From the NCBI GenBank assembly GCA_016208115.1, contig JACQYR010000115.1, positions 1 to 49,338 on the forward strand: a DNA stretch of 49,338 bases. Reading direction: 5' to 3'. The DNA comes from Desulfarculus sp. (GTDB lineage Bacteria; Desulfobacterota; Desulfarculia; Desulfarculales; Desulfarculaceae). The notes beneath the pieces are model-generated. The model saw only the letters and a list, made by a program, of their open reading frames with translations, made no database searches and was not told the origin of the DNA. Positions 16,989 through 26,256 of this stretch are shown piece by piece. Both the position numbers and the translations under genes were made by a program. Positions within the stretch are counted from its first letter, which is position 1. Each line of letters starts with the position of its first letter.

Positions 16989-19384
16989 CACTTGCCCCCC
17001 AGCTTGGTTTGCAGCTTTAGGGCGTCGTTCTTCTCCCTGAAGGTGCCGGGCTGAGCCAGGGCCTTTTTCAGGGCCGCCTTGGCCGCCACGTCATCCTTTA
17101 GGGCCGCCTGCACCGCCGCCAGGTGGTAGTGAATGGCGGGGTTGTTGGGGTCCTGCTTGGCGGCGTCCTCCAGCTCTTGCAAGGCGCCCTGCAGGGAGCC
17201 GCGCTGGAAGAGCACCCAGCCCATGGTGTCGGTCAGGCGCGGGTCGTTGGGCGACAGGCGCTTGGCCCGCTGGATCAGGGGCAGGGCCTCGTTGAGGGCC
17301 TTGTCGCCGCCCCGGCGGGCCAGCAGATAGTCCAGGTTGTTCAGGGCCGGCACGAACTCGGGGCTGATGTTCAAGGCTTGGCGGTAGTCCTCCTCGGCCT
17401 CGGGCTCGCGCCCCAAGAGCTCGCGCACGTCGCCCCTGGCCACCAAGGCCGCCGCGTTGTCGGGGGCCAGCTTCAGGGCGCCGTCCAGGTGGGTCACCGC
17501 CGAGTCAATCTTGCCCTGGGCGCGGTCCACGGCGGCCAGGCCGATGAGCGAGGTGACCAGGTTGGGGTTGATGGCCATGGCCGCCTGGTATTCCTTGCGG
17601 GCCAGGTCGGGCTGGTTGCCCACCTGGTACAGGTCGCCCAAGAGGTTGTGCACCATCTCCTTGCGCTGGGTCTTGTCCATCTGGGCCTTGACCCGGGCGA
17701 TGGCCTTGTCGGTCTGCTTCTCGCCCACCAAGAGGAAGGCCAGGCGCATCAGGGCGTCCAGGTTGTTGGGGTCGGACTTGAGGGCCTCCTCGAAGTTCTT
17801 GACCGCCTCCTGGTTCTGTTTGCGGGCCTGGGCCAGCATGCCCAGGCGGTGGTGCCCCAGGCCCGAGGCGGGGTCGCGGGCGGCCAGGGCCTGGAAGTCG
17901 GCCTCGGCCTTGGGGAAGGTGCCCTGGGCCAGGTAGAAGCGGCCGCGCAGGTCCAGGGCGGCCAGGTTCTTGGGCTCCAGTTGCAGCACTTGGTCCATCT
18001 GGGCTATGCCCTGGCCCAGCTCGCCGGCCTGGGCCTGCAGGGAGGCCAGCAGGAAGCGGGGCCGGATGTCGGCGGGGTCGGACTTGATGGCCTTGTTCAG
18101 GTCGGCCAGGGCCAACTGGGGCTTTTGCTGGCGGGTGAAGGCCTGGGCGCGGCGGTAGAGGGCCTCGGCGTCCTCGGGCCGCTCGCGGACCACGCCGGTG
18201 AGCAGGTTGATGGCCTTGTCCAGTTCATTGCGGGCCAGGGCCAGGCGGGCCAGCAGGGTCTGGGTGGTGGTGTCGGCGGGGTGCTCCTTGGCCACCTCGT
18301 CCAGGCGCTTTTGGGCCTGGTCCAGGCGTCCGCGCTCCAGGTCGAACTCGGACAGGGCGTTCTGGGGCACCGGCGACTTGGGCGCCACCTTGGCCGCCTG
18401 GTCCAGGAAAGACAGGGCCTTGGCCGAATCGCCCCGCGAGGCGTAGAACCCGGCGGTCATCAGCAAGGGCCACATGGACTCGGGGTGCTGGCGCACGGCC
18501 TCCATGTAGACCTGCTCGGCCCGCTGGGCCTGGCCGGCCACGGTGTAGAAGCGGGCCAGGGCCAGGCGGTAGCGCTCGTCGTTGGGATAGCGGGCCACCA
18601 GCTCGCGCAGGGCCGCCTCGGCCTCGCCGGTCTGCTGCTGGCGCATGAGCATCTCCACCAGCATCAGTTGCAGCCGGGCCTCGTTGGGGTTGGTCTGGGC
18701 CGCCTGGCGCAAGAGGGCTATGGCCTTGTCGTCCTGGCGCTGGTTGAGGTACAGGCGCACCAGGAGCAGTTGGGGGGTGAGTAGCTTGGGGGCCAGCTCG
18801 ACGGCCTTTTGGAACTCCTTCTCGGCCAGGTCGCTGCGCCCCTCCTCGCTGTGCTGCTGCCCCAGGAGCACGTGGATGTCGGCTCGTTCGGGGGCCAGGG
18901 TCATGGCCTCCTTGAGAGTGGCCACGGACTTGGCCGAGTCCTGGCGCTGGGCATAGGCCTGGCCCAGGAGGATCATGGCGTCCACGTCCTGGGGCTTTTG
19001 CTTGAGGACCAACTCGGCGCGTTCGGTGGCCTCGTCGGTGCGGCCGGCCAGCAGCGAGATCTGGCCCAGGCGCACCTGGGCGTCCAGGTTGTCGGGGTCC
19101 AGGGTCACGGTGTTGAAGAACAGGCGGTAGGCCTGGGCCAGGTCCCCCAGCTTGAGGTAGGTCAGGCCCAGGCGGTAGTGGGCCTCGGGGAAGCGGGCGT
19201 CGTCCTTGAGGGCGTTGCGGAACTCCAGGGAGGCCTCGCGGTACTTGCCCTCATCAAAGTATTTCTTGCCCTTCTGCATGAACTCCTGCTTGTCGGCCCA
19301 GGCGGGCGGGACCAGGAGCAGTACCAGGGCCAGCGCCAGCAGGGCGCCGCACAGCCTGCGCCGCGAAGATGAGTGCGGATTCAT
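16988..19384 (-). CDS. prsT: PrsT-like TPR-repeat protein of the exosortase EPS system
   Basis: A 798-residue exported protein. The signal sequence RRRLCGALLALALVLLLVPPAWA ends without a lipobox cysteine, whereas many family members are lipoproteins. The mature part is a nearly unbroken array of about 20 tetratricopeptide repeats with recurrent units such as YLKLGDLAQAYRLF, LGQAYAQRQDSAKS and MGWVLFQRGSLQGALQELEDAAKQDP. It matches the large TPR protein (TIGR02917-like, from memory) found in EpsH/XrtA loci. It probably scaffolds the periplasmic EPS machinery. The start at 19384 is the first Met before the signal peptide; the longer open frame upstream is low-complexity. Confidence 0.82.
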   Translation of the reverse strand: MNPHSSSRRRLCGALLALALVLLLVPPAWADKQEFMQKGKKYFDEGKYREASLEFRNALKDDARFPEAHYRLGLTYLKLGDLAQAYRLFFNTVTLDPDNLDAQVRLGQISLLAGRTDEATERAELVLKQKPQDVDAMILLGQAYAQRQDSAKSVATLKEAMTLAPERADIHVLLGQQHSEEGRSDLAEKEFQKAVELAPKLLTPQLLLVRLYLNQRQDDKAIALLRQAAQTNPNEARLQLMLVEMLMRQQQTGEAEAALRELVARYPNDERYRLALARFYTVAGQAQRAEQVYMEAVRQHPESMWPLLMTAGFYASRGDSAKALSFLDQAAKVAPKSPVPQNALSEFDLERGRLDQAQKRLDEVAKEHPADTTTQTLLARLALARNELDKAINLLTGVVRERPEDAEALYRRAQAFTRQQKPQLALADLNKAIKSDPADIRPRFLLASLQAQAGELGQGIAQMDQVLQLEPKNLAALDLRGRFYLAQGTFPKAEADFQALAARDPASGLGHHRLGMLAQARKQNQEAVKNFEEALKSDPNNLDALMRLAFLLVGEKQTDKAIARVKAQMDKTQRKEMVHNLLGDLYQVGNQPDLARKEYQAAMAINPNLVTSLIGLAAVDRAQGKIDSAVTHLDGALKLAPDNAAALVARGDVRELLGREPEAEEDYRQALNISPEFVPALNNLDYLLARRGGDKALNEALPLIQRAKRLSPNDPRLTDTMGWVLFQRGSLQGALQELEDAAKQDPNNPAIHYHLAAVQAALKDDVAAKAALKKALAQPGTFREKNDALKLQTKLGGK

Positions 19385-19551
19385 GTTTGCCTCCCTGGCC
19401 CACTGCTTTGGGGCCCCAACCGAACGGGTATCAGCCTGGTCGCCGACGGGCCGGGCCGGCCGCCGATGCCTTGCGAGGATTTCGGGTGTCAAGCGCTCAT
19501 TATAGCCCAGTTTACCGGCCTTGTTGTGAATAACCATGTTGCCAAAGGCCC

Positions 19552-22170
19552 TCACTGCCCGCCGGCGCCCGCCTCGGGCCGGGGCACCTTGAAGGCCAGG
19601 GTGCCGGCCGCCGAGGATTTCAGGGGCTCGCCGGGGCCGCCCGCCGGGCTGATGGTCACCCGGCCGCCCTCCACCGCCACCTGGTACACCCTGTCGGGCA
19701 TCAGCCCGGCCACCAGGTGGCGGGAGGCCCCGCCGGGATGCTGGTAGGCCACCCGGGCCTCGGCCTGGGGCTCTCCCAGGCGTAAAACCACCACCCGGGG
19801 CCAAGCCCGGTCCTTGACCACCAGGCCCACCACCCCCGGCTCGGCCATCGGCAGGGCGCTGATGGCCACCGGCTCGGCCGCGCCCGCGTCGGCGGGCAAC
19901 AGCGCCACCATCATGGCGCGGGTCTTGCCCGTGGCCTCGGCGGCGCCGATCTCCACCCGGTGGGGGGCCTGGTTCTTGGCCGGCGGCCGGGGAGGATAGT
20001 TGCGGTCGCCCACCCAGGAGTCGGCCATCCCGGCCTGGCCGTAGGTCTTGACCACCGCCTTCTCGGGCAGCAGGCAGACCGCGTCCAGGCGCGAGGGGCC
20101 TTCCTGGATGCGCAGCCGCTGGCTGGCATACTGGACGCGCCCCGGCCCCAGGTTGGTGGCCGCGCCCGCCACCTGGGGCGGCGCGGCGCTGTGCAGCACG
20201 AAGCTCACGCCGGCCTTCTCGTTACCCAGCACCACGTCGTCCACCACCGCCACCACCTCCTGGGACTCGCTGTCGTCGGTGCCGCCGGGGCGCAGGTAAA
20301 AAACGTGGCGCACCAGGCGGCTGACCTTGTTGGTGGAGCCCTGGTAGGCCTGGGTGGCCCGGCCGCGCAGGTAGGCGAAGCGGGGCCGGTCTTCCAGGGC
20401 CTCCACCTGGGCCACCTGGTAGACCTCCTTGAGCTGGCTGTAGGGGGCTGGTCCGCTGTCCCACCCGCTGGCCGTCCAGGGGGCCTGCTTGGCCACCTGA
20501 CCTTGGGCGTCATAAGACTCCCAGGCGCGCTGGCCGCCGTCGTTGGCGTAAATTCCCCGGCGCTGGGGTCCCTCGCGCAGGTCGTGCCAGGAGTATTCCT
20601 GGGGGTCCAGCACCTGCACGGTGTTGTGGGCCAGGCTGCGGAAGGCGTAGTTCTGGCCGTGGCTGGTGACGGGGCCGTCGTAGGCCCCGCCGGGGGGCAA
20701 GAGCAGCCCCTGGCGGTAGATGACCAGGGAGCCGGCGTCCAGGTGCTGATGCAGCGTGAAATGCGGCCCGCAGTTGAAGGACAGCCAGGTGCCCAGGGCG
20801 GACCAGTCGGAGCGCAGGAAGGCCCTTCCCGCGGCCGGAGCCAGGTAGGACAGGGGCGCGGTGGAGAGCGCCTTGACCATGGGGTCGGGGTTGTACCACA
20901 AGAACTCGTAGACCAGGCGGTTGTCAGCCAGGGGGCGGGGAGTGCCCCGGTCCATCAGCTCCACCCAGGCCCAGCCGGCCATGTCGGAGTTGGGCCTGAG
21001 GTGCAACAGCAGAAGCATCTGCGTGCGCGCCAGGTCCGAGGCCTCCTGGGGGTCCAGCAATTGGTCGCCGTCGGGGGCCAGGCGGCGGTAGCCGCCCCGG
21101 GGCGAGGTGGCGGTGCCGGGCATCTGGTGGTGCAGCAAATAGGCCAGGCGGTCCTTGAACCAGGGGGCCGAGTCCAGGAGGTCCTCGCCGGTGGCGCTCT
21201 TCCAGGCGGCCACGAACTCCAACAGGTCCAGGCCGGCCTGGGCTCCGCCGGCCGAGCCCTCGAACCAGGCCCCGCCGGCCCCGGCCTGTTGCAGGCAGGG
21301 CAATATTTCCTTGCCGAAGCCCGTTTGGCGGGCGCGTTGGGCCAGGGGTTCGGCCTGGGGGTGCAGGCCCTGGGCGGCCAGGCCGGCCAAGGCCTGCAAC
21401 CGCAAGAGTTGCACCGAGGAGCCGGCGAAGCAGCCGAAAGGCCGGCCCGCGAAGACCTTGGCCTGGCCCACCAGCCAGGCGGCCACGTTGGCGCGCTCCT
21501 GAGGGGTGAAGTGCTCCCAGGCCCAGTCCAGGGTCAGCGCCACCAGGCCGGCCATCTCGTTGGCCTGGGCCAGGTCGTCCAGAAGCAACAAATAGGTATC
21601 GCCGGCCTTGAGCGCCCCGTCCAGGGGCGGATCGCCGGGGTTGATGGTCAGGCTGGTGGCGGTCTGCTGGGCCACCCGCCAGGGGGTGTCCTGGGGGGCG
21701 ACGGTGTTGAGCAGGGTGTAATGGGAGTGGCGCAGTTTTTCCACCACGCCCGGACGGTGGGTGTCGTTGATCTGGTGCTTAATCACCGTCTGGGCGCGGC
21801 CGGTAAGCGCCGCGGCCTGGGCGCAGGCCACGGCCAGGCGGCCCAGGCGGTTGGCCGTCTCGGGCTGGGAGGCCTTGGAGACCAGGGCGACCAGGGCCAG
21901 GCCGGGGCCGTCGTGGGGGTTCTTCTCCTGGCGGGCCGGGGCCTGGGCCCAGGTGATGAGCCGCCGCCAGGCGTTGGGGCGGGTCTCGGCCAGTTTGCGC
22001 AGCCGCTCCAGGTCGGGCGGGGTGAGCAGCAGGCGGGGATGGACGGGCGCGGTGGACGTGGCCGCCGGCATGGCCTGGGAGGCCTGGCCCTCCACGGGGG
22101 CCGCCAGGACAGGCCCGGCCAGGCAGCACAAGGCCCAGACAAGGGCCAGCATGCAAACTTTGCGGAACAT
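19552..22170 (-). CDS. Heparinase II/III-like polysaccharide lyase, secreted
   Basis: An 872-residue protein with a signal peptide (MLALVWALCCLAGPVLAAP). The N-terminal half is an all-helical alginate-lyase-like toroid (HPRLLLTPPDLERL at its start, SVQLLRLQALAGLA and YRRLAPDGDQLLD within). The C-terminal half has the heparinase II/III beta-sandwich, including FNCGPHFTLHQHLDAGSLVIY with the conserved His pair and LAHNTVQVLDPQEY. Family enzymes cleave uronic-acid polymers by beta-elimination. In the periplasm it could edit or degrade mislocalised EPS. Its ATG overlaps the preceding stop by one base (TGATG at 22168-22172). Confidence 0.85.
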   Translation of the reverse strand: MFRKVCMLALVWALCCLAGPVLAAPVEGQASQAMPAATSTAPVHPRLLLTPPDLERLRKLAETRPNAWRRLITWAQAPARQEKNPHDGPGLALVALVSKASQPETANRLGRLAVACAQAAALTGRAQTVIKHQINDTHRPGVVEKLRHSHYTLLNTVAPQDTPWRVAQQTATSLTINPGDPPLDGALKAGDTYLLLLDDLAQANEMAGLVALTLDWAWEHFTPQERANVAAWLVGQAKVFAGRPFGCFAGSSVQLLRLQALAGLAAQGLHPQAEPLAQRARQTGFGKEILPCLQQAGAGGAWFEGSAGGAQAGLDLLEFVAAWKSATGEDLLDSAPWFKDRLAYLLHHQMPGTATSPRGGYRRLAPDGDQLLDPQEASDLARTQMLLLLHLRPNSDMAGWAWVELMDRGTPRPLADNRLVYEFLWYNPDPMVKALSTAPLSYLAPAAGRAFLRSDWSALGTWLSFNCGPHFTLHQHLDAGSLVIYRQGLLLPPGGAYDGPVTSHGQNYAFRSLAHNTVQVLDPQEYSWHDLREGPQRRGIYANDGGQRAWESYDAQGQVAKQAPWTASGWDSGPAPYSQLKEVYQVAQVEALEDRPRFAYLRGRATQAYQGSTNKVSRLVRHVFYLRPGGTDDSESQEVVAVVDDVVLGNEKAGVSFVLHSAAPPQVAGAATNLGPGRVQYASQRLRIQEGPSRLDAVCLLPEKAVVKTYGQAGMADSWVGDRNYPPRPPAKNQAPHRVEIGAAEATGKTRAMMVALLPADAGAAEPVAISALPMAEPGVVGLVVKDRAWPRVVVLRLGEPQAEARVAYQHPGGASRHLVAGLMPDRVYQVAVEGGRVTISPAGGPGEPLKSSAAGTLAFKVPRPEAGAGGQ

Positions 22171-23149
22171 CAGGGGATCTCCTCGCCTCTCTCCAGGGCG
22201 TGCACGGCCTGGGCCATTTCCCAGCAGGTCATGAAGCGCAGCCGGTGGCGGCCGCCGTCGTCGTGGCGCTCCACCAGCCCTTGCAGGAAGCGCCGGGCCG
22301 GCGCGCCCAAGAGGGCCTGGTGGGCTTTCTCGGGGGCGCCGTGGCAGGCCAGCTTGATGAAGCGCACATGCTCGGCCCCGGCCACGGCTGGGGCGTGGCG
22401 CAGCCACAGGGGCAGGCGCCTGAGGTCCGGGGGCAGGGACGGGTTGAGGTCCGAGTTCTCGATGCGCGGCAAGAGGCCCCATTTGCGCCGCCGCCAGTCC
22501 AGGGCCAACACCCCCTGTATAAGGAGCAGGTCGCCAGAGGGAGGGCGGCCCACCGCCGCCGGCCGGCCCTGGTCGTGGCTCTTGGGCCGCAAGGGGTCGT
22601 CGGTGGCATAGTAGATGGAGTTGATGGTGGCCGTCTGGGCCGGGCTGGGGGCCGAGGGCAGTGTGAAGTCGGCGTAGCAGCCGCTGTTTTTGAGCACCAA
22701 GAGCTCGTCGTTGACCCCGCACCAGGAGCCGTCGGGCAGGGAGTTGTCCAAGGCCCAGTTGCCATGGATGAAGCCGTAGGTCACCTGGCCGCTCAGGGGG
22801 TCCTGGCGCAATAGCCCGTGGCGTTCGTGCAACAACTGGGCAAAGGCCTTGAGCTTGTCGCCTAGCTCCGCTCCAGCACCTGGGGGTGGTACTCCTCCAG
22901 GGGATAGAAGAAGGTGTGCTGGGGCGGACGCCCCCGGCTGTCGGCGATGCCCTGGCACAGCTTGGGCAGGCCCTTCTCCCAGGCGGCCAGGCGGGCGCAA
23001 GCAGTGTTCAGGTCAGCCCGGTCCCAGAAGGGCTCGAAGTGGTCGGCCACGGCCAGGCAGATGGTCAGCGGCCGCCCCGTGGGCAGGGGCCGGGGCCGTA
23101 GGGCCTGGCGCAGATAGGCCCCCAGCCACAGCTCCAGGTGGCGCCTCAC
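22170..23149 (-). pseudogene. Exosortase-locus polysaccharide deacetylase-like protein, internally deleted and frameshifted
   Basis: The 5' part (GTG 23149) reads LTICLAVADHFEPFWDRADLN and PPQHTFFYPLEEYHPQVLE, then stops at TAG near 22862. The rest continues in a second frame from about 22868: LKAFAQLLHERHGLL, YGFIHGNWALDNSLPDG, NSGCYADFTLPSAPSP, KSHDQG. The halves clearly belong to one protein family seen in exosortase EPS loci. From memory of that family, about 25 residues are missing at the junction, including a GEVEVHLHH-type histidine motif. The 1-base and 4-base overlaps (GTGA upstream, TGATG downstream) with its neighbours are intact, which argues for a recent lesion or an assembly error. 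Confidence 0.75.
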
Positions 23150-24295
23150 GGCCGGTCCTCCTGGCCCAGGCCGATGGTCACCCGATGCTTGCCCGAGGGC
23201 GTGGGCGGGATGCGCTCCACCACCTGGATGGCGATCTCCACCCCCGGCAGGGCGCCGCCCACGATCTGCACAATCCGCCGGCGCTGGGGTTGATCCAGGG
23301 GCGCGCGCAGCACCAGGCGCAGAGTAAGGTGGTCCAGGCGGTCCTGCTGGGCCTGATTCAGTTGGGGGGATTGGGAATCTCCACCGTTTCCACCCTGCTC
23401 CTCGCGACGGCGGGGCGTGCGTCGATGGCACAGCAATACGAGGCAGGCCCTGGTGCCGGGGGCACTCGGCGGCCATGAGCATGAATTCGCGGCTACCGTA
23501 GGTCTCGAAGACCGGGCAGCCGAAGGCCGCTTCCAGGGCCTGGCGGCCGGGGGCGTGCAGGGCCTCGGCGCCCACGATGAGCGAGCGCAAGGAGGCCGGC
23601 GGCCGCCAGCCTCGGGCCCTTGCGTGGCGGGCCAGGATCAGGGCCGCCGAGGTGAAGGCCACCAGGCAGGCCGGCCGAAAGCGGCTTATGACCTTGAGGG
23701 CGCGCTCCATCTGGGCCGGGGTCATGTCGAAGCAGTCAAGGTATATCTGGCCCATGAGGCCCCGGTGCAGGCCGCGCTTGAGGCGGGCCAGGCCGGGCGG
23801 GGGGGTCAAGTCGCCGGCCCACAGGTACACCTGCCTGACTCCGGGGCGGCAGCCGGCCCAGGCATAGCCCCGGCGGCTCATGGCCAGGCGCCACTGGTCC
23901 GAGGCCGGGTCCACCAGGAACCTTAGCGGCCGGCCGGTGGAGCCGCCGGTGGCCTTGCCGAAGGTGCCGGCCAGTCGTGGGCTGGCCTGAAAGCGCCCAG
24001 GCTCGGCCATCAGCTCCTCGCGGCCGATCACCGGCAGGGGCGACAGGTCGCGGGCCCGGGTCATGTCCTCCACGGTGATGCCGCTATTGGCGAACCAGTC
24101 GGCATAGAAGGGCACCCGCTCCCGGGCCAGATTAAGCAGGGCCTCCAGGTCTTGCCACTGTTGCCGCGCCAGCACCTCCAGGGGCCAGTACTGGCTTTGC
24201 TCCAGCCGCAATTGCAGGCCAGGGGTGAGCCTTCCCCGCAGGCGCTCGTAGGCGGGCTGCATCAGCCCCCCCCATAGTCCGGCGTAGAGGTTCAC
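23146..24295 (-). pseudogene. PaaK-like adenylate-forming enzyme (phenylacetate-CoA ligase family), disrupted
   Basis: The start is GTG 24295, preceded by GGGAGG with 7-base spacing. The N-terminal two thirds are good: FGKATGGSTGRPLRF is the P-loop-like AMP-binding motif, and GCPVFETYGSREFMLMAAECPRHQGL carries the adenylate-binding segment (shown here only by its ends FETYGSREF and CPRHQGL). After about 23440 the frame turns to nonsense. The C-terminal tail reappears in another frame from about 23378 (LTLRLVLRAPLDQ, IPPTPSGKHRVTIGLG, stop at 23146). Roughly 75-90 residues expected between these parts are absent, replaced by about 60 unrelated bases. The stop overlaps the next GTG by 4 bases. 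Family members in EPS loci are thought to activate acyl groups. Confidence 0.75.
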
Positions 24296-24308
24296 CGCCG
24301 CGCCCTCC

Positions 24309-25565
24309 CTAGAAGTTCCACAGGATCATCACCAGGAAGTGCATGAAAATGATGCTGGCAACCGTGAGCACGAAACTGACGGTGTACTCCCTGAGGCCCC
24401 AGGGGTGGTCCAAAATTATTTTGTCCTGGGCCAGGATGTTCTGCACGGCCACCACCAGGGCCATGAGCACGAAGCTCAAGGACTTGTAGGTCTGGCTAAG
24501 GAAGAAGGCCGAGACCTGCCAGGCGAACAAGGCCCCCACCAGGCTGTCCACCACGTTGTCCAAAAAGGGCGGCCCCCGCCACTGATCGCGCAGGTAGCGC
24601 AGGTCGCGGAAGGTGCAGAAGAACAGGGCCACCCACAGGGTGGCGCCCACGATGCCGGCCTCGCTGAAGATCAGCACGAAGGAGTTGTGGGCGGTGTGGG
24701 AGTAGTCGGCGTTGAACATCTCGTAGCCGATGCCAAACAGCGGTTTCTGCTTGAACTGCTCCAGGCCGTGGCCCCAGTGCTCCAGGCGCGAGCGCGCCGA
24801 CTCCTCCTCGGGGGTTATCTCGCCCATGCGGGGCAGGGCCATGATGACCGACAGGATCAGGAGCAGGCCGAAGATGCTGGTGACCTTGCCCACCCGGCGG
24901 CGCAGGTAGTACCAGCCCACCGCCGCCAGGCCCAGCATGCCGCCGCGGGAGCGGGTGTAGACCACGCCGGCCACCATGGGCACCAGAAACAGAAAGCCCG
25001 TGATCCAGGTGGGTGACAGGAAGCGGCGGTGAAAGGCCGGTAGCACGAAGGCCATCATGGGCACGATGTGGATGGCTAGGTCGTTGGGGTCGGCGAAGAT
25101 GCCGATGCCCCGGGCCTGCAATATCTCCTGGTCGCGCAACAGGGCCTCGCCGCCCACCAGGCCCACGCCGGTGTGGTACTGCACCACGGCCTGCAGGCCC
25201 AAAAAGGTGGCGCTGATGACCAGTATCCAGATGAAAACCTTGATGCGGTGCCAGGAGTTCACCGTGATAACCACGAGGAAGTAGAGGATGGCCACCTTGG
25301 CGAATTCGTTGAAGGCGTAGATGGCGCCCCCGAGCCACAGGTTGGCCATTTGGGACAGCGGCAGGGACAACCAGAAGAAGACCAGCAGCCGGTTGGCCGG
25401 CGAGCGCTTGAATACCTCGGCCCTGAAGGAGCCCTCCAGGAAGACCACGGCCATGCTGGCATAGGCCGTGTAGGCCACCAGGGGCCATCCCTTGATGTCC
25501 TCGATGAATTCCTGCGGCCGCAGGAATATCAGGATGACGTACAGGCAGGTGAGGAAAAAGCCCAA
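24309..25565 (-). CDS. O-antigen ligase/polymerase-like membrane protein, exosortase-associated
   Basis: A 418-residue protein with about 10-12 membrane helices. The opening LYVILIFLRPQEFIEDIKGWP is characteristic of the exosortase-A-associated ligase-like family (TIGR03097-like, from memory), and the large loop near VGLVGGEALLRDQEILQARG with the following VYTRSRGGMLGLAAV segment is the Wzy_C/O-antigen ligase signature. It would polymerise repeat units or transfer glycans in the periplasm. It lies 22 bases after the EpsI gene and 13 bases before the PaaK-like gene. Confidence 0.85.
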   Translation of the reverse strand: MGFFLTCLYVILIFLRPQEFIEDIKGWPLVAYTAYASMAVVFLEGSFRAEVFKRSPANRLLVFFWLSLPLSQMANLWLGGAIYAFNEFAKVAILYFLVVITVNSWHRIKVFIWILVISATFLGLQAVVQYHTGVGLVGGEALLRDQEILQARGIGIFADPNDLAIHIVPMMAFVLPAFHRRFLSPTWITGFLFLVPMVAGVVYTRSRGGMLGLAAVGWYYLRRRVGKVTSIFGLLLILSVIMALPRMGEITPEEESARSRLEHWGHGLEQFKQKPLFGIGYEMFNADYSHTAHNSFVLIFSEAGIVGATLWVALFFCTFRDLRYLRDQWRGPPFLDNVVDSLVGALFAWQVSAFFLSQTYKSLSFVLMALVVAVQNILAQDKIILDHPWGLREYTVSFVLTVASIIFMHFLVMILWNF

Positions 25566-25587
25566 GGTGGCCGGCTCCGCCCCGCGC

Positions 25588-26256
25588 TCAACGGCGCTGG
25601 GAGATGGGGGTGGGCGGCAGGAGCCTGTCCAGGGCCGGGATCAGGGCCGCGGCCAGGTTGACCTGGCCCTCCAGCACCTGGGCGTCGCCTGGCCGCTGGA
25701 TGGCCGTTAGTCGCACCAGAGCCCCGTCGGTGCGGTGTTGCGTCAGGCCGTCCAAAACCAGGTAGAGGCGGTCGCGGTACTCGTTGGGCTCCACCCGTCC
25801 CCGTCCCTGGTACCAGTAAAGCACGCTGAGCCGGTCCAGGTTCTGCCCCAGGACCAGGTGGTTGACCCTTTGGGGACCCTGGGGTCCGGGCACCAGGATA
25901 TCCTCGCGGCTTAGTATCTGCCAGCCGCCGCCGGGCAGGCAGTGGCGGGGCGAGTGGATCATGGCCCCTTCCAACTGCACCCCGAAGTAGGCCACGAAGA
26001 GCGCGCAGGCTCGGCCCTGGCTGTCCAGGTAGTTGCGCAGCAGGTAGTCCTGGGGCTTGAGTAGGTCCAGGGTGGGGGCGTCCAGGGGCTGATCGGCGCC
26101 GGCCGCCCGCCACTTGCCCAGGGCCAGGTCCAGGTGCGCCAGGGGCTTTTGCAGATGCAAGGGCGTCACCACCTGGCCGGCCTGAATCAATCCCAGCACC
26201 GCCAGCATCAGCCCCGCCGCCAGGGCCAGGTACAGCAGGCGCCGCCTATTTTCCAT
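25588..26256 (-). CDS. epsI: EpsI-family protein (DUF3485)
   Basis: A 222-residue protein with one N-terminal membrane anchor (LYLALAAGLMLAVLGLIQAG). The periplasmic domain contains the EpsI hallmarks DYLLRNYLDSQGR, YFGVQLEGAMIHSPRHCLPGGGW (given by its ends YFGVQLEG and SPRHCLPGG) and LSVLYWYQGRGR. EpsI is encoded next to, or fused to, exosortase and is needed for EPS production in Methylobacillus; its molecular role is still unclear. It overlaps the exosortase gene by 11 bases. Confidence 0.92.
   Translation of the reverse strand: MENRRRLLYLALAAGLMLAVLGLIQAGQVVTPLHLQKPLAHLDLALGKWRAAGADQPLDAPTLDLLKPQDYLLRNYLDSQGRACALFVAYFGVQLEGAMIHSPRHCLPGGGWQILSREDILVPGPQGPQRVNHLVLGQNLDRLSVLYWYQGRGRVEPNEYRDRLYLVLDGLTQHRTDGALVRLTAIQRPGDAQVLEGQVNLAAALIPALDRLLPPTPISQRR

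Noticed and set aside
17123-18784. 553-codon plus-strand open frame over the TPR gene
   Set aside because: Low-complexity Val/Gly/Leu/Gln product; the opposite strand encodes clear TPR repeats.
19960-22611. 883-codon plus-strand open frame
   Set aside because: Antisense to the heparinase-like gene, with no recognisable motif and biased composition.
23146-23436. Separate 96-residue minus-strand gene
   Set aside because: Its C-terminal half is the tail of the PaaK-like enzyme and the N-terminal part is the filler, so it is a fragment, not a gene.
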